30,896 nt of DNA from an uncultured Clostridia bacterium (lineage in GTDB: Bacteria; Bacillota; Clostridia; TANB77; CAG-508): NCBI GenBank assembly GCA_949118805.1, contig CASAUJ010000017.1, positions 1-30,896 on the forward strand. The letters are read 5' to 3'. The position numbers and the translations under genes were made by a program. The notes below the pieces were generated by a model. It was not told the DNA's origin. It made no database searches and worked only from the letters and a program-made list of their open reading frames with translations. Positions 15,410 to 24,371 of the stretch are shown here, piece by piece (positions within the stretch are counted from its first letter, which is position 1; the number at the start of each line of letters is the position of its first letter).

Positions 15410-15452
15410 ATATCAAATCTGATATCTTATTTTTTCGTATTAAGTATATCAA
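15410..15452 (-). promoter_or_regulatory. asp23 operon promoter with a nearby inverted repeat
   Basis: On the - strand TTGATA (15447-15452), 17 bases, TAAGAT (15424-15429). ATATCA (15410-15415) and TGATAT (15420-15425) form an inverted repeat over the -10 edge and expected start point, a possible operator. Confidence 0.55.
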
Positions 15453-15503
15453 TTTTACGCTATTTTTACAACCATTTTTCTTAAATTTTTAAAAGGGATT
15501 CAA

Positions 15504-15550
15504 GGGACGTTCCTTAAAATCCCCAAAATAGGGATTTTAAGGAACGTCCC
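15504..15550. repeat. Second palindromic element with the GGGACGTTCC core
   Basis: GGGACGTTCCTTAAAATCCC (15504-15523) and its exact complement (15531-15550) form a 20-base-pair perfect stem with a seven-base loop. It ends one base from the fmt stop codon and probably terminates that operon. The core resembles that of the palindrome at 1415-1513. Confidence 0.85.
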
Positions 15551-15551
15551 C

Positions 15552-16523
15552 CTAATCATCATCACTACTACCCAATACCTCAAATTCTTCAATCTGATTT
15601 CCTCTTAAAAAATCCTGTATTGCCATTCTTTTTGCATTTTCTCCTTGAATTTCTAGTACTTTTAAAATTCCTTTTTTCGTTTTTATAAACATTCCCTTTC
15701 TAGGATCTGAAACAAGAACGGTTCCATTTCTTAAAAAGTCCATATTTTCTACTATTATTTCTTCTTCTGATGCTACGGAAACCTTCCAAAACTTTACTTT
15801 TTTTCCATTCCAATAAGTATATGCTCCCATGATAGGATTCAGCCCTCTTACCAAATCTTTTATTTCTTTTGCTGTTTTATTTTCCCAATCAATTTTTGCC
15901 ATCTTTTTGTCAAGCATTGGTGCCATCGAAAAATTACTCTCTTGTTTTTTTCTTATTATATTCCCTTTTTCCACTTTTTCTAATGTTTTTGTTAATAAAT
16001 TGCCTCCTATTTTTGCTAAACGTTCCCACAATTCTCCTGTTGTTTCCTCTTCTCCAATTTCTACTTCTTCGGTTAAAATAATATCTCCTGTATCCATTCC
16101 TTCATCCATATACATAGTTGTTACTCCTGTTTTTTTATCTCCCTTTAAAATAGCCCATTGAATAGGCGCTGCTCCTCGATATTTTGGAAGTAAGGAAGCA
16201 TGTACATTAATACACCCTTCTTTTGGTATTTCCAAAATCTCTTTTGGAAGTAATTTCCCATAAGCTACTACACAAATGACATCTGGTTTTAATTTTTTCA
16301 TTTCCTCTAAAAATTCTTGATTCTTTTTTATAGTTTTTGGTTGATATAAGGAGAATCCTTTTTCTTCTGCATATTTTTTTACTTCAGATGGTTGTAATTT
16401 CATCCCTCTTCCTTGTGGTTTATCCACATTTGTTACAACTCCCACTATTTTATGTCCTGCTTCCACAATTGCTTTTAGGCTCTCTTTTGCAAAATCTGGA
16501 GTTCCCATAAATACAATTTTCAA
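15552..16523 (-). CDS. fmt: Methionyl-tRNA formyltransferase
   Basis: Fmt transfers a formyl group from 10-formyl-tetrahydrofolate to initiator Met-tRNA. The 323 residues carry the N-terminal motif MKIVFMGTPDFA, the formyl-binding INVHASLLPKYRGAAPIQWA, and TGVTTMYMDEGMDTGDI. The C-terminal OB-like domain includes VRGLNPIMGAYTYWNG. It is the last gene of the rsmE operon, 35 bases after def. The pairing is logical, because Def later removes the formyl group that Fmt adds. GGAAGGA precedes the ATG. Confidence 0.97.
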   Translation of the reverse strand: MKIVFMGTPDFAKESLKAIVEAGHKIVGVVTNVDKPQGRGMKLQPSEVKKYAEEKGFSLYQPKTIKKNQEFLEEMKKLKPDVICVVAYGKLLPKEILEIPKEGCINVHASLLPKYRGAAPIQWAILKGDKKTGVTTMYMDEGMDTGDIILTEEVEIGEEETTGELWERLAKIGGNLLTKTLEKVEKGNIIRKKQESNFSMAPMLDKKMAKIDWENKTAKEIKDLVRGLNPIMGAYTYWNGKKVKFWKVSVASEEEIIVENMDFLRNGTVLVSDPRKGMFIKTKKGILKVLEIQGENAKRMAIQDFLRGNQIEEFEVLGSSDDD

Positions 16524-16558
16524 GTTCCTTCCTCCCTTTCTGATCCAATCACTATTCT

Positions 16559-17038
16559 TTACTTCTTTTCTGATTCTATATACTCTAATGTTCCTGGAAT
16601 CATTTTGTCAACAAATACTTCTCCATTTAGATGATCCATTTCATGGCAAATAGCTTGTGCCAATAATTCTTTTGCTTTTATTTTCATCCTCTTTCCTTCT
16701 CGATCTGTATACTCTGCTATTACTTCTGCTGGACGTATTACTTTAGCAAACTGATTCGGAAAACTCAAACACCCTTCATCCACTTCTTGCTCTCCCTTTG
16801 TTTTTAAAATGATAGGATTTATTAATACAATTGGACCATGATCATCATATAAATCAATTACAATTACTTTTTTTAGAATTCCAACCTGTACAGCTGCTAG
16901 TCCTACTCCATTATATTGATGCATTGTTTCTATCATATCATCAATCAATATTTGTATCTTTTCATCAATTTTTTCAACTTCTCTTGATTTCTTTTTTAAG
17001 ATCTCGTCTCCTTCTAATCTTAAATTTCGAATCGCCAT
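16559..17038 (-). CDS. def: Peptide deformylase
   Basis: Def removes the N-formyl group from new proteins using a metal ion. All three catalytic motifs are present in the 159-residue protein: GVGLAAVQVG, EGCLSFP (metal cysteine), and HEMDHLNG (two metal histidines and the catalytic glutamate). The ATG at 17038 is 39 bases after the true priA stop at 17078, which is only visible once the priA frameshift is taken into account. The motifs place it in the type I/III group. No in-frame CGG. Confidence 0.97.
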   Translation of the reverse strand: MAIRNLRLEGDEILKKKSREVEKIDEKIQILIDDMIETMHQYNGVGLAAVQVGILKKVIVIDLYDDHGPIVLINPIILKTKGEQEVDEGCLSFPNQFAKVIRPAEVIAEYTDREGKRMKIKAKELLAQAICHEMDHLNGEVFVDKMIPGTLEYIESEKK

Positions 17039-17077
17039 TCCTCTTACCCCTTTACTTTTTATCTAATCTATTTTATG

Positions 17078-19346
17078 TCACATCATATTATTAGGATTAA
17101 CATCAATGGTTACTTTTGTTGTTTTTAAATTTCTGTTATAAATTTCTTGCAAACATTGATTTAAAATTTGATTTGCCTCTTCTGTCATATTTCCTTTTAT
17201 AATCATTCTCCATCGATATCGATTTTGTATCTTGTCAATTGGTGCTGGCATTGGGCTAAATACCTTAAATTCTTCTTCTTTCCATTCTTTTTTTAAATAC
17301 TCATATAACCACTTACTTACACCGTCTTATCTCCGTTTCTGATAAACTATTAAAATTCACTACTATTATATCGCAAAATGGTGGATATTTCAATTGTTTT
17401 CTTAATGTTATTTCAGTTTCATAAAATTTCTCATAATTTTGTTCCTTGGCACATTGAATGGTAAAATTTTCTGGATTGTAACATTGTATGATCACTTTTC
17501 CTTCCAATTTTTCTCTTCCCGCTCTTCCTGCTACTTGTGTTAAAATTTGAAAAGTTCGTTCATTGGCTCGATAATCATCCATATTTAAAGAACTATCTGC
17601 TGCCATGACTCCTACTAAAGTAACATTTGGAAAATGATGCCCTTTTACTACCATCTGTGTTCCAATTAAAATATCAAGGGCTTCATTTTTAAATCGATCT
17701 AAAATATATTCATGCGAATTTTTTTTGGTTACTGTATCAATGTCCATTCGAATTGTTTTGGCCATTGGAAATTGCTTTTGAATCTCTTGTTCTAATTTTT
17801 GTGTACCCGTTCCAAAATATCGTATCTTATCACTATGACATGCTGGACATATAGTAACAAGATTTTCTTCATAACCACAATAATGACATTTTAACTTTTT
17901 TTCATAACTATGATAAGTCATACTTATATTACAGTTTTTACACTTTACTGTATAACCACAATTTCTACACATAATAAAAGTAGAATAACCTCTACGATTC
18001 AAAAATAAAATGGTTTGTCTTTTTTCTTTTAAATTTTTTTCAATCGCTGTATATAAATCCATACTTAACATGGAATGATTCCCATTGATTAATTCTTGTT
18101 TTAAATCTACTATTTGTACCTTAGGGAGAGAAGACTGGTTCGCTCTTTTGGTTAAAAGTAGCATTTGATTCTCTTTTTTTTCTTCTTGTTTCGCCCAATA
18201 ATAAGTTCTTAAATCTGGTGTAGCACTTCCTAATACCAAAGGACAATTATTTTGTTTCGCAATTTTTTTTGCTACCTCTTTGGCATCATATCTTGGATTA
18301 GCTTCTGATTTATAAGAATTATCATGTTCTTCATCTATAATAATTATCCCGATTTCTTCCATAGGAGCAAATATAGCTGATCTTGCTCCTATTACAATTT
18401 TTGCCTTTCTCTTACGAATTCTCTCCCATTCATCATGTCTTTCTCCCATTGATAATTTACTATGTAAGACTGCAATTTCTTCTTTTCCAAATCGTGCGAT
18501 AAAACGATCTAACATTTGAGGCGTTAAGGAAATTTCTGGTACTAAAAGGATAGCTGTTCTTTTTTTCTCCCAAGCTTTTTCAATTAGTTGCAAATATACC
18601 TCTGTTTTTCCAGAACCAGTTATACCATAAAGTAAAAAAGATTGATACGATCTCTCTTCCATTTTTTGAGCGATTTCTTGATAAGCTATTTCTTGTTCTT
18701 CTGTTAACTTGTGTTTTTCTACTTTTTCTGTATTTTTTATTTTTTCTACATCTTTCCTATCCAATGGATTTCTTTCCATTTTTTGCTCTATTATTTCTAA
18801 ATATCCATTCTTTCTTAAAGTGTTTACAATTGCTCTCGAAGTATCTGTCATCATCTCAATTTCTGGTATGGTCACGCCCTCATTATCTTTTACGAATTCT
18901 ATTATTTTTTTTTGCTTTTCTGATTTTATTTTTCCAATTGCTAAATCCCATTCTATTTCTTCTACTTCTTTTTTTAAATACACACAATTGATGGTTTTAT
19001 CTTGTATTCTTTTTTCTCTATTTTGTGTTCTAGTTCCAGGTGTTAACATAAGTTTGATACAATCTGAAATATTACAAAAATATCTTTTTGCCATCCAAGT
19101 CGCTAACGCAATTTGTTCATCTTTTAATTGTTCTTCTAGTTTAGCAATTTCTTTTATCTCATTCTTATAATTACTTTTTTCTTTTAGACCAACTACAAAA
19201 GCTTCTTCTAATTTTCCACTTTTTCCAAAAGGTACTAATACTTTACTTCCAACAAAAATAATCCCATCTAAATTGGTTGGGATCTGATAATCAAAAGTTC
19301 GATTCAATTTTTTAGCGGTTCGATTGATAATTACTTCTGCTATCAT
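17078..19346 (-). CDS. priA: Primosomal helicase PriA, read through one +1 frameshift at CGG
   Basis: PriA restarts stalled replication forks by binding fork DNA and loading the primosome. The main frame has the N-terminal DNA-binding domain, Walker A GITGSGKTE (241-249), DEEH (338-341), zinc cysteines (CRNC, CKNC, CHYC, CPAC) and the helicase motif QVAGRAGRE. Unshifted, it ends after CGG TGT AAG TAA at 17313, before the conserved C-terminus. Skipping the C of CGG (codon 675) opens 80 more codons, including FSPMPAPIDKIQNRYRWRM, the canonical PriA ending, and a stop at 17078. The corrected length is 755 residues. It begins 11 bases after the ATP-grasp gene. Confidence 0.93.
17321..17324 (-). 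other. +1 frameshift site CGG-T in priA
   Basis: The - strand reads ATA AGA CGGT GTA AGT AAG. The zero frame stops three codons on. The +1 frame encodes the conserved PriA C-terminus. The residue at the site is not conserved enough to confirm glycine. Confidence 0.92.
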
Positions 19347-19357
19347 TTTTTCTCCTT

Positions 19358-20287
19358 TTATTGAAACATATCTTCTAACTCTTTGCGATAAATCTCTTTC
19401 ATAATTTCATAACCATTTTCAATTGTTTGAGCAAAAATATCTCCACAAACGCCTGCATTCATTTCCATCACATATAGTTCATCCTCTATGGTTTGTATAA
19501 TATCAATGGTAGTAAAATTCATATTCATTGCTTTTCCTGCTTTTTGAGCAATTTCTTCAATTTTCTGATAAAGTTCTCCTTTTTCTAAAATTTTAGGAAT
19601 GGCTCCACCACTTAAATTATGTTTCCAAGAAATTTCAAACTTTTGTCCTTTTTTCGGAATCTCATTTTCCTTTTGATTATCTTCTAGAATAATATTCTCC
19701 TTTAATTGTAATTTTTCTATCAAAGTTTTTAAGTTTGTTTTTCCATCTCCTATCACAAAAGGTTTTGTTTTTCCATAAATTAAGAGAATTTCTCCTTTTA
19801 GATAAAAAGCTCTATATTCTGTTTTTATTTCATAATAGGGACAAATACTAAGAGAGGTTTCATTTTGGCTAAATATCTTTTGTATTGCTATCTCTACCTC
19901 TCTTAAATCATGACACAATGCAACATTTTTTCCTTTGCACTGATGATTTGGTTTTACTACTAATGTTCCATACTTTGAAAATTCAGTTATAATATTATTC
20001 CAATTCCCTTCTTGTGGAACCCATGTTTCTCTAATGGTAGGATGAAAAACCATGGTATGTTTAATAATAGGAATATTTTGTGACTTTAATACTTCATAAG
20101 TTGCATATTTATCTGCCACTATATTTCCAGTTGCTTGTGGATTATTATCAAAAAGGTAATTACTAATATGCCTTACTTTTTCTCCTTTTGTTAATTGAAG
20201 AATCCAACCAAAAGATAATTTTTCTAATTTTATATTCATTTCATCACATAACTCTTGTATCAAATGATAGAAAAATTCCTTATCCAT
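19358..20287 (-). CDS. ATP-grasp (RimK/YheC-like) ligase, substrate unknown
   Basis: The product looks like an ATP-grasp ligase, which activates a carboxylate with ATP and joins it to an amine or thiol. Visible elements are ADKYATYEVLKSQNIP (the start of the pre-ATP-grasp region), LVVKPNHQCKGKNV (ATP-binding lysine and glycine loop), EYRAFYLKGEILLIYGKTKP, HNLSGGAIPKI and DIIQTIEDELYVMEMNAG (metal-binding Glu/Asn). The ATG at 20287 is preferred; it overlaps the end of gmk by eight bases. A start at 20323 would add 12 residues inside gmk. In related operons this slot often holds coaBC, so the enzyme is an unusual occupant. Peptide or cell-wall modification is possible but not shown. Confidence 0.75.
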   Translation of the reverse strand: MDKEFFYHLIQELCDEMNIKLEKLSFGWILQLTKGEKVRHISNYLFDNNPQATGNIVADKYATYEVLKSQNIPIIKHTMVFHPTIRETWVPQEGNWNNIITEFSKYGTLVVKPNHQCKGKNVALCHDLREVEIAIQKIFSQNETSLSICPYYEIKTEYRAFYLKGEILLIYGKTKPFVIGDGKTNLKTLIEKLQLKENIILEDNQKENEIPKKGQKFEISWKHNLSGGAIPKILEKGELYQKIEEIAQKAGKAMNMNFTTIDIIQTIEDELYVMEMNAGVCGDIFAQTIENGYEIMKEIYRKELEDMFQ

Positions 20288-20867
20288 TCTTCTTTCTATA
20301 CTCCTTCTCCATTCTTTGCTCATTTTCTATAATGGTTTCAATAATCTGTACTGTTTTTTCTAATTCATCATTTTTCAACACATAGTCATACAAATTGATT
20401 TTGGATTCTTCATAATCAAATCGATTTAGTCGTAGTACCACCTCTGCTGGACTAGGCTGATCAATTCTAGCTTCTAGCCTTTTCTTCAATTCCTCTTTGG
20501 GAACTCTTAGAAAAATAGTAACCACTCTTGTGTCCTTTCCTAACAATTCTTTTAAATGTTCTGTTCCATTTACATCAATATCTTTTACAATAATTTTTCC
20601 ACTTTCTATTTTTTCATTTAATAATTTTCTTGATGTTCCATAATATTGATTATGATGAATGTCATATTCATAAAATTCTTCTTTTTTTATCATGCCTTCA
20701 AATTCTTCCCTACTAACAAAATTGTAGGTTTGTCCTTCTATATCCCCTTCACGCATGGGACGTGAAGTAAAAGATGGAAGTGATTCTACATTTTCCATCC
20801 TTTTTATAAGTTCTTTTTTAATCGTATCTTTTCCAGCTCCTGCTACTCCTGATAGTATGACTAACAT
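20280..20867 (-). CDS. gmk: Guanylate kinase
   Basis: Gmk phosphorylates GMP to GDP. The 195-residue protein has the P-loop GVAGAGKDT (7-15), the GMP-binding SFTSRPMREGDIEGQTYNFV, the YYGTS motif, and the R-residue lid region (ARIDQPSPAEVVLRLNR). The P-loop departs from the usual GPSGVGKGT. The ATG overlaps the rpoZ stop by seven bases (ATGTTAG), indicating coupled translation, and the 3' end overlaps the ATP-grasp start. The pairing of gmk with rpoZ is widespread. Confidence 0.95.
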   Translation of the reverse strand: MLVILSGVAGAGKDTIKKELIKRMENVESLPSFTSRPMREGDIEGQTYNFVSREEFEGMIKKEEFYEYDIHHNQYYGTSRKLLNEKIESGKIIVKDIDVNGTEHLKELLGKDTRVVTIFLRVPKEELKKRLEARIDQPSPAEVVLRLNRFDYEESKINLYDYVLKNDELEKTVQIIETIIENEQRMEKEYRKKNG

Positions 20868-21049
20868 ATCGTTACCTTCCCTTCTGCTATTTCATTGGCA
20901 GCTAATGTGACTGGTGATTCTCCTTTTGCCTTTGTTTTTGTTTCATCTCCTGCTGCTATTTGTCTAGCTCTCCTTGCTGTTGCAATCACTAATTCATACC
21001 TATTTTTTGCTTTGGTTAATAATTCTCCTACTGTTGGTTTTACAATCAT
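20861..21049 (-). CDS. rpoZ: RNA polymerase omega subunit
   Basis: Omega helps fold and hold the beta-prime subunit. The 62-residue protein has the family signature: NRYELVIATARRARQIAAG at about 16-34, then ESPVTLAANEIAEGKV. Its position between remA and gmk is the standard Firmicutes order. The stop codon lies within the gmk start. Confidence 0.93.
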   Translation of the reverse strand: MIVKPTVGELLTKAKNRYELVIATARRARQIAAGDETKTKAKGESPVTLAANEIAEGKVTIC

Positions 21050-21068
21050 TTTTATTCATCCTTTCTTT

Positions 21069-21326
21069 TTATTTATCAAAATCTTGTGAAATCGACTTAT
21101 CGATTCTTCCTCCTACCGTTTCTGGTTGAACAGCTGATAATATAATATGCCCTGAATCCATAATCAAAACCGCTCTTGTCCTTCTACCATAAGTAGCATC
21201 AACTGCCGTTTTATTATCTTTTGCTTCTTGTACCATTCTTTTGATGGGTGCCGATTCTGGACTTACAATTGCTACAATTCTTTCTGATGATACAATATTT
21301 CCAAAACCTATATTTACTAATTGCAT
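21069..21326 (-). CDS. remA: Extracellular matrix regulator RemA (DUF370)
   Basis: RemA is a DNA-binding regulator known from Bacillus, where it activates biofilm matrix genes; in Clostridia its targets are unclear. The 85 residues match the DUF370 family: LVNIGFGNIVSSERIVAIVSP, KTAVDATYGRRTRAVLIMDSG, and HIILSAVQPETV. AAAGGAGG precedes the ATG. It lies between yicC and rpoZ. Four out-of-frame CGG trinucleotides occur in this short gene without any effect on the frame. Confidence 0.95.
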   Translation of the reverse strand: MQLVNIGFGNIVSSERIVAIVSPESAPIKRMVQEAKDNKTAVDATYGRRTRAVLIMDSGHIILSAVQPETVGGRIDKSISQDFDK

Positions 21327-21362
21327 TTTCTTACCTCCTTTTTCTAATTTAGAATTTTCAAA

Positions 21363-22238
21363 TTACTCAATATTTTGTATTTGCTCTCTGACATTTTCTA
21401 GTTCTGTTTTGATGTCAATTACATCCTTTGTAATTTCTAAATGATTTGCTTTTGATCCAATTGTATTCGTTTCTCGATTCATTTCTTGGATGATAAAATC
21501 TAATTTTTTTCCAATTGGTTCTTCCTCTTCTAAAAGTTTTTGAAATTGTGAAATATGACTTTTTAATCTTGTAATTTCTTCTTCTACGGAACATTTATCG
21601 GCATAAATAACAACTTCTTGTGCCAATCGATTTGGATCAACTTCTTGTGTTTTTAATACTTCCTTTATTCTACCCTCTAATTTTACTACATATTCCTCAA
21701 TAAGTCCAGTAGAAAGCTTTGCTATTTCTTTTACTTTTTCTTGTATCAATTCCATTCTGTTTCTTAAATCTTCTGCTATTTTGCTTCCTTCTGTCATTCT
21801 CATTTGTATTAATTTATTTGCAGATTGATTTACAACTTCCAATAATTCAAATTTTATAGATTCTTCTTCTTGGTTATTTTGAATGGTTAATACATCTGGC
21901 AATTTCATGATTTCAGTCACTTCCAGATTCGCTAGAATTTCTTCTTGTTTGGCTAATTTCTTTAATTCATTGATATAAATTTTAGCAATCTCATGATTGA
22001 TTTTTATCTCTTTTCCCTGTGTTGAATGATTTTCAAATGTAATAAAAACATCAATTTTCCCTCTTTTTACCTGAGTAGCAATTTCTTTTTTTATTTCTTC
22101 TTCCAAGTAACTTAAAATTTTAGGCATTTTGACTGAGATATCTAGATATCTATGATTTACACTTTTTATTTCTGCTTGATATTCTCTTTCTTCTATTTTT
22201 AAATTGGCTTTTCCATATCCTGTCATACTTTTCATCAT
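21363..22238 (-). CDS. yicC: YicC family endoribonuclease-like protein
   Basis: YicC family proteins are RNases of the YicC/YloC type. The 291-residue protein starts with the signature MKSMTGYGKA and includes SVNHRYLDISVKMP, a long central coiled coil, and the C-terminal block GKKLDFIIQEMNRETNTIGSKA with VIDIKTELENVREQIQNIE. Its start overlaps the end of the upstream membrane protein gene by four bases, with two possible adjacent ATGs. It is followed by remA 36 bases later. The pairing yicC-remA-gmk is widely conserved. Confidence 0.95.
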   Translation of the reverse strand: MMKSMTGYGKANLKIEEREYQAEIKSVNHRYLDISVKMPKILSYLEEEIKKEIATQVKRGKIDVFITFENHSTQGKEIKINHEIAKIYINELKKLAKQEEILANLEVTEIMKLPDVLTIQNNQEEESIKFELLEVVNQSANKLIQMRMTEGSKIAEDLRNRMELIQEKVKEIAKLSTGLIEEYVVKLEGRIKEVLKTQEVDPNRLAQEVVIYADKCSVEEEITRLKSHISQFQKLLEEEEPIGKKLDFIIQEMNRETNTIGSKANHLEITKDVIDIKTELENVREQIQNIE

Positions 22239-22846
22239 TTTTTCTTACCCCTTTTTTGAGATTTTTTCTTTGGTTCTTGGTGCTGTTGTTTTTTCTCTAT
22301 TTTTTCTTCTTTACTTTTTATTTCTTCTTGTTTTCGTTTTTTGGCTTCTTTCTTAATTGGTTCTTCCTTTTTTACAATTTCAGAGATATCACTTAAGCTT
22401 TTTAAATAATCCCTTCTTCCCTTTGTATATAAAATGATTGCTTTTAATACATAATAGATAGAAAATAAATAAGAAGAAGTCAATAGGTAAAACTGAAAAT
22501 GATATTGGAATAGAGTAATTATATGCATAATGGATAAACTATGCAAAGATAAAAATAAAAATTCTATTCCTGTAATGGCTATACTGCCACTATCTTTTTT
22601 ATAGGCTTTTTCTAAAAAAAACATACCTATCACCAAAAATACACCTGCAAAAACTTCAATGTCCCCTAATAATCTTTCCTGCTTTATGGTTGAATAAGCT
22701 AAATTTAATAAGATAAAATAAAACATTACTCCAATGGCTCTTAACAAATTATGAAATATTTTTTTTAAGATCTCTTGTGATATTTCTTTTGGGATTTTCG
22801 TTTTTTTCTCCTCTTTTTTGATTAAATCTGTTGTCATTTTTTTCAT
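22235..22846 (-). CDS. Four-helix membrane protein with a charged tail, unknown function
   Basis: I do not recognise a family for this 203-residue protein. A short basic N-terminus is followed by about four hydrophobic helices (roughly 38-55, 65-82, 90-112 and 118-140). A strongly charged Lys/Glu/Gln tail of about 50 residues ends in KKKSQKRGKKK. The basic tail would lie in the cytoplasm and might touch RNA or the membrane surface, which is inference. It is translationally tied to its neighbours: six bases after rsmE, and overlapping yicC by four. The operon position suggests it is made at the same time as RsmE and YicC. Confidence 0.6.
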   Translation of the reverse strand: MKKMTTDLIKKEEKKTKIPKEISQEILKKIFHNLLRAIGVMFYFILLNLAYSTIKQERLLGDIEVFAGVFLVIGMFFLEKAYKKDSGSIAITGIEFLFLSLHSLSIMHIITLFQYHFQFYLLTSSYLFSIYYVLKAIILYTKGRRDYLKSLSDISEIVKKEEPIKKEAKKRKQEEIKSKEEKIEKKQQHQEPKKKSQKRGKKK

Positions 22847-22852
22847 TCCTTC

Positions 22853-23605
22853 CTAGTATTTTTCTAATTCATATAAGATAATACTCAATACACTTAATGC
22901 TACTGTTTCTGTTCTTAGAATTCGTTTTCCCAAAGTTACAATTTTGGCTCCACTTTCTCTTAATTGTTTTAATTCTAATTCATCAATTCCACCTTCTGGT
23001 CCAATTAAGACAGCAATTTTTAAGAATTCTGCATTTTTTTCTTTTAATTTTTCTAATTCATCCCTTAATTTATTCTCTTTTTCATTCTCATAAGTCACTA
23101 TTACTATATCATATTGGGAGCATAAATTACAAACATTTTTGATAGAAATCATATCATTCACTTTTGGTATTTTATTTCTACCACTTTGTTTGGCTGCTAC
23201 TTCTGCTATCTTTTGCCAACGTTCTTGTTTTTTTCTCTTATCCTTTTCTTCTAACTTCACAACACAACGTTTCATTTCTATTGGTGTAATATCATAAACT
23301 CCCAATTCTACTGCTTTTTGAATCACTAATTCCATCTTATCTGCTTTGGGTAATCCTTGCCAAATAGTTACGGCAATATTAGATTCTACATTGTTTTCCA
23401 ATTCTTCTAGAATCACACATTGAATCTCTTTTTCTTCTATTTTTTCTATGGCACACAAATAATCTTTTGAAAGATCTATGTTACATATTATAATCTTATC
23501 TCCTTTTTTCTTCCTTAATACATTTTTAATATGATTTACATCTTTTCCTACTATGGTTATTTGTTGTTCTTTTCTTTCTTGATTGGTTACAAAAAATTTA
23601 GGCAT
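22853..23605 (-). CDS. rsmE: 16S rRNA (uracil1498-N3)-methyltransferase
   Basis: RsmE methylates U1498 of 16S rRNA, using S-adenosylmethionine held in a SPOUT knot. Typical sequences are HIKNVLRKKKGD in the N-terminal PUA-like domain, KADKMELVIQKAVELGVYDITP, and the knot motifs IGPEGGIDELEL and TLGKRILRTETVALSVLSII. I start at the ATG at 23605, which has GGAG six bases upstream; the ATG at 23611 abuts the ribosome site. It opens the operon that runs to fmt and has a strong promoter. Confidence 0.93.
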   Translation of the reverse strand: MPKFFVTNQERKEQQITIVGKDVNHIKNVLRKKKGDKIIICNIDLSKDYLCAIEKIEEKEIQCVILEELENNVESNIAVTIWQGLPKADKMELVIQKAVELGVYDITPIEMKRCVVKLEEKDKRKKQERWQKIAEVAAKQSGRNKIPKVNDMISIKNVCNLCSQYDIVIVTYENEKENKLRDELEKLKEKNAEFLKIAVLIGPEGGIDELELKQLRESGAKIVTLGKRILRTETVALSVLSIILYELEKY

Positions 23606-23636
23606 CTGCATCTCCTTCTTATCTTGGTTGTTTTTT

Positions 23637-23665
23637 ATTATACAACTTTTTTCTCTATTTTACAA
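23637..23665 (-). promoter_or_regulatory. Promoter of the rsmE-fmt operon
   Basis: On the - strand TTGTAA (23660-23665), exactly 17 bases, TATAAT (23637-23642). It lies 31 bases before the rsmE start. Confidence 0.75.
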
Positions 23666-23699
23666 GTTTATTATGTAGCCTAATTGAATTCTTTTCTTT

Positions 23700-23750
23700 T
23701 GACAAAAAGAAATCTCAATCATTAAATTTTTATTTAACAATTGAGATCTC
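23700..23750 (-). terminator. Terminator after rubrerythrin
   Basis: ATCTCAAT (23712-23719) pairs with ATTGAGAT (23740-23747), with an inner TAAAT/ATTTA stem. On the - strand TTTCTTTTTG follows. The + strand side also has a T run, so it may work both ways. Confidence 0.65.
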
Positions 23751-23760
23751 TATTTTTTGA

Positions 23761-24300
23761 TTAATAATTTTCTGCTTTTATTTCGAAATATGCTTTTGGA
23801 TGACTACAAACAGGACAAATTTCTGGAGCTTGTTTTCCAATTACAATATGTCCACAGTTTCTACACTTCCAAATTTTATCTCCATCACGGCTAAATACTA
23901 GTCCATCTTCTACATTTTCTAATAATTTTTTATATCTTTCTTCATGTTCTTTTTCTATTTTTGCAACTTCTTCAAACAAATAAGCAATATGCGTAAATCC
24001 TTCTTCTTTTGCTTCTTTTGCCATTCTATCATACATGTCTGTCCATTCATAATTTTCTCCTTCTGCTGCTGCTTTTAAATTCTCTGCTGTTGTTGCAATT
24101 TCTCCCCCTTGTAATAATTTGAACCAAATTTTTGCATGTTCCTTTTCATTGTCTGCTGTTTCTTGAAAGATAGCTGCAATTTGCTCAAACCCTTCTTTTT
24201 TTGCTTTACTTGCAAAATAAGTATATTTATTTCTTGCTTGTGATTCTCCTGCAAATGCTTCCATTAAATTTTGTTCTGTTTTTGAACCTTTTAATTCCAT
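23761..24300 (-). CDS. rbr: Rubrerythrin
   Basis: Rubrerythrin reduces hydrogen peroxide in anaerobes, using a di-iron site and a rubredoxin-type iron centre. The 179-residue protein has the ferritin-like domain with EAFAGESQARNKY, ETADNEKEHA and EEVAKIEKEHEERY (iron-ligand Glu and His). The C-terminal rubredoxin-like end has two CxxC pairs, CRNCGH and CPVCSH. The ATG at 24300 follows AAGGAGG. A longer frame from 24354 would run into the promoter. It is a single-gene unit and indicates an oxygen-sensitive host. Confidence 0.96.
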   Translation of the reverse strand: MELKGSKTEQNLMEAFAGESQARNKYTYFASKAKKEGFEQIAAIFQETADNEKEHAKIWFKLLQGGEIATTAENLKAAAEGENYEWTDMYDRMAKEAKEEGFTHIAYLFEEVAKIEKEHEERYKKLLENVEDGLVFSRDGDKIWKCRNCGHIVIGKQAPEICPVCSHPKAYFEIKAENY

Positions 24301-24325
24301 TTTTTTCCTCCTTGTTTTTTTGATT

Positions 24326-24354
24326 ATTTTATATAATGTTTTACTATTTGTCAA
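24326..24354 (-). promoter_or_regulatory. Rubrerythrin promoter
   Basis: On the - strand a perfect TTGACA (24349-24354), 17 bases, TAAAAT (24326-24331). A TATAAA at 15-base spacing is a second choice. No PerR box was recognised by eye. Confidence 0.7.
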
Positions 24355-24371
24355 GTCATTTTATTCATATT

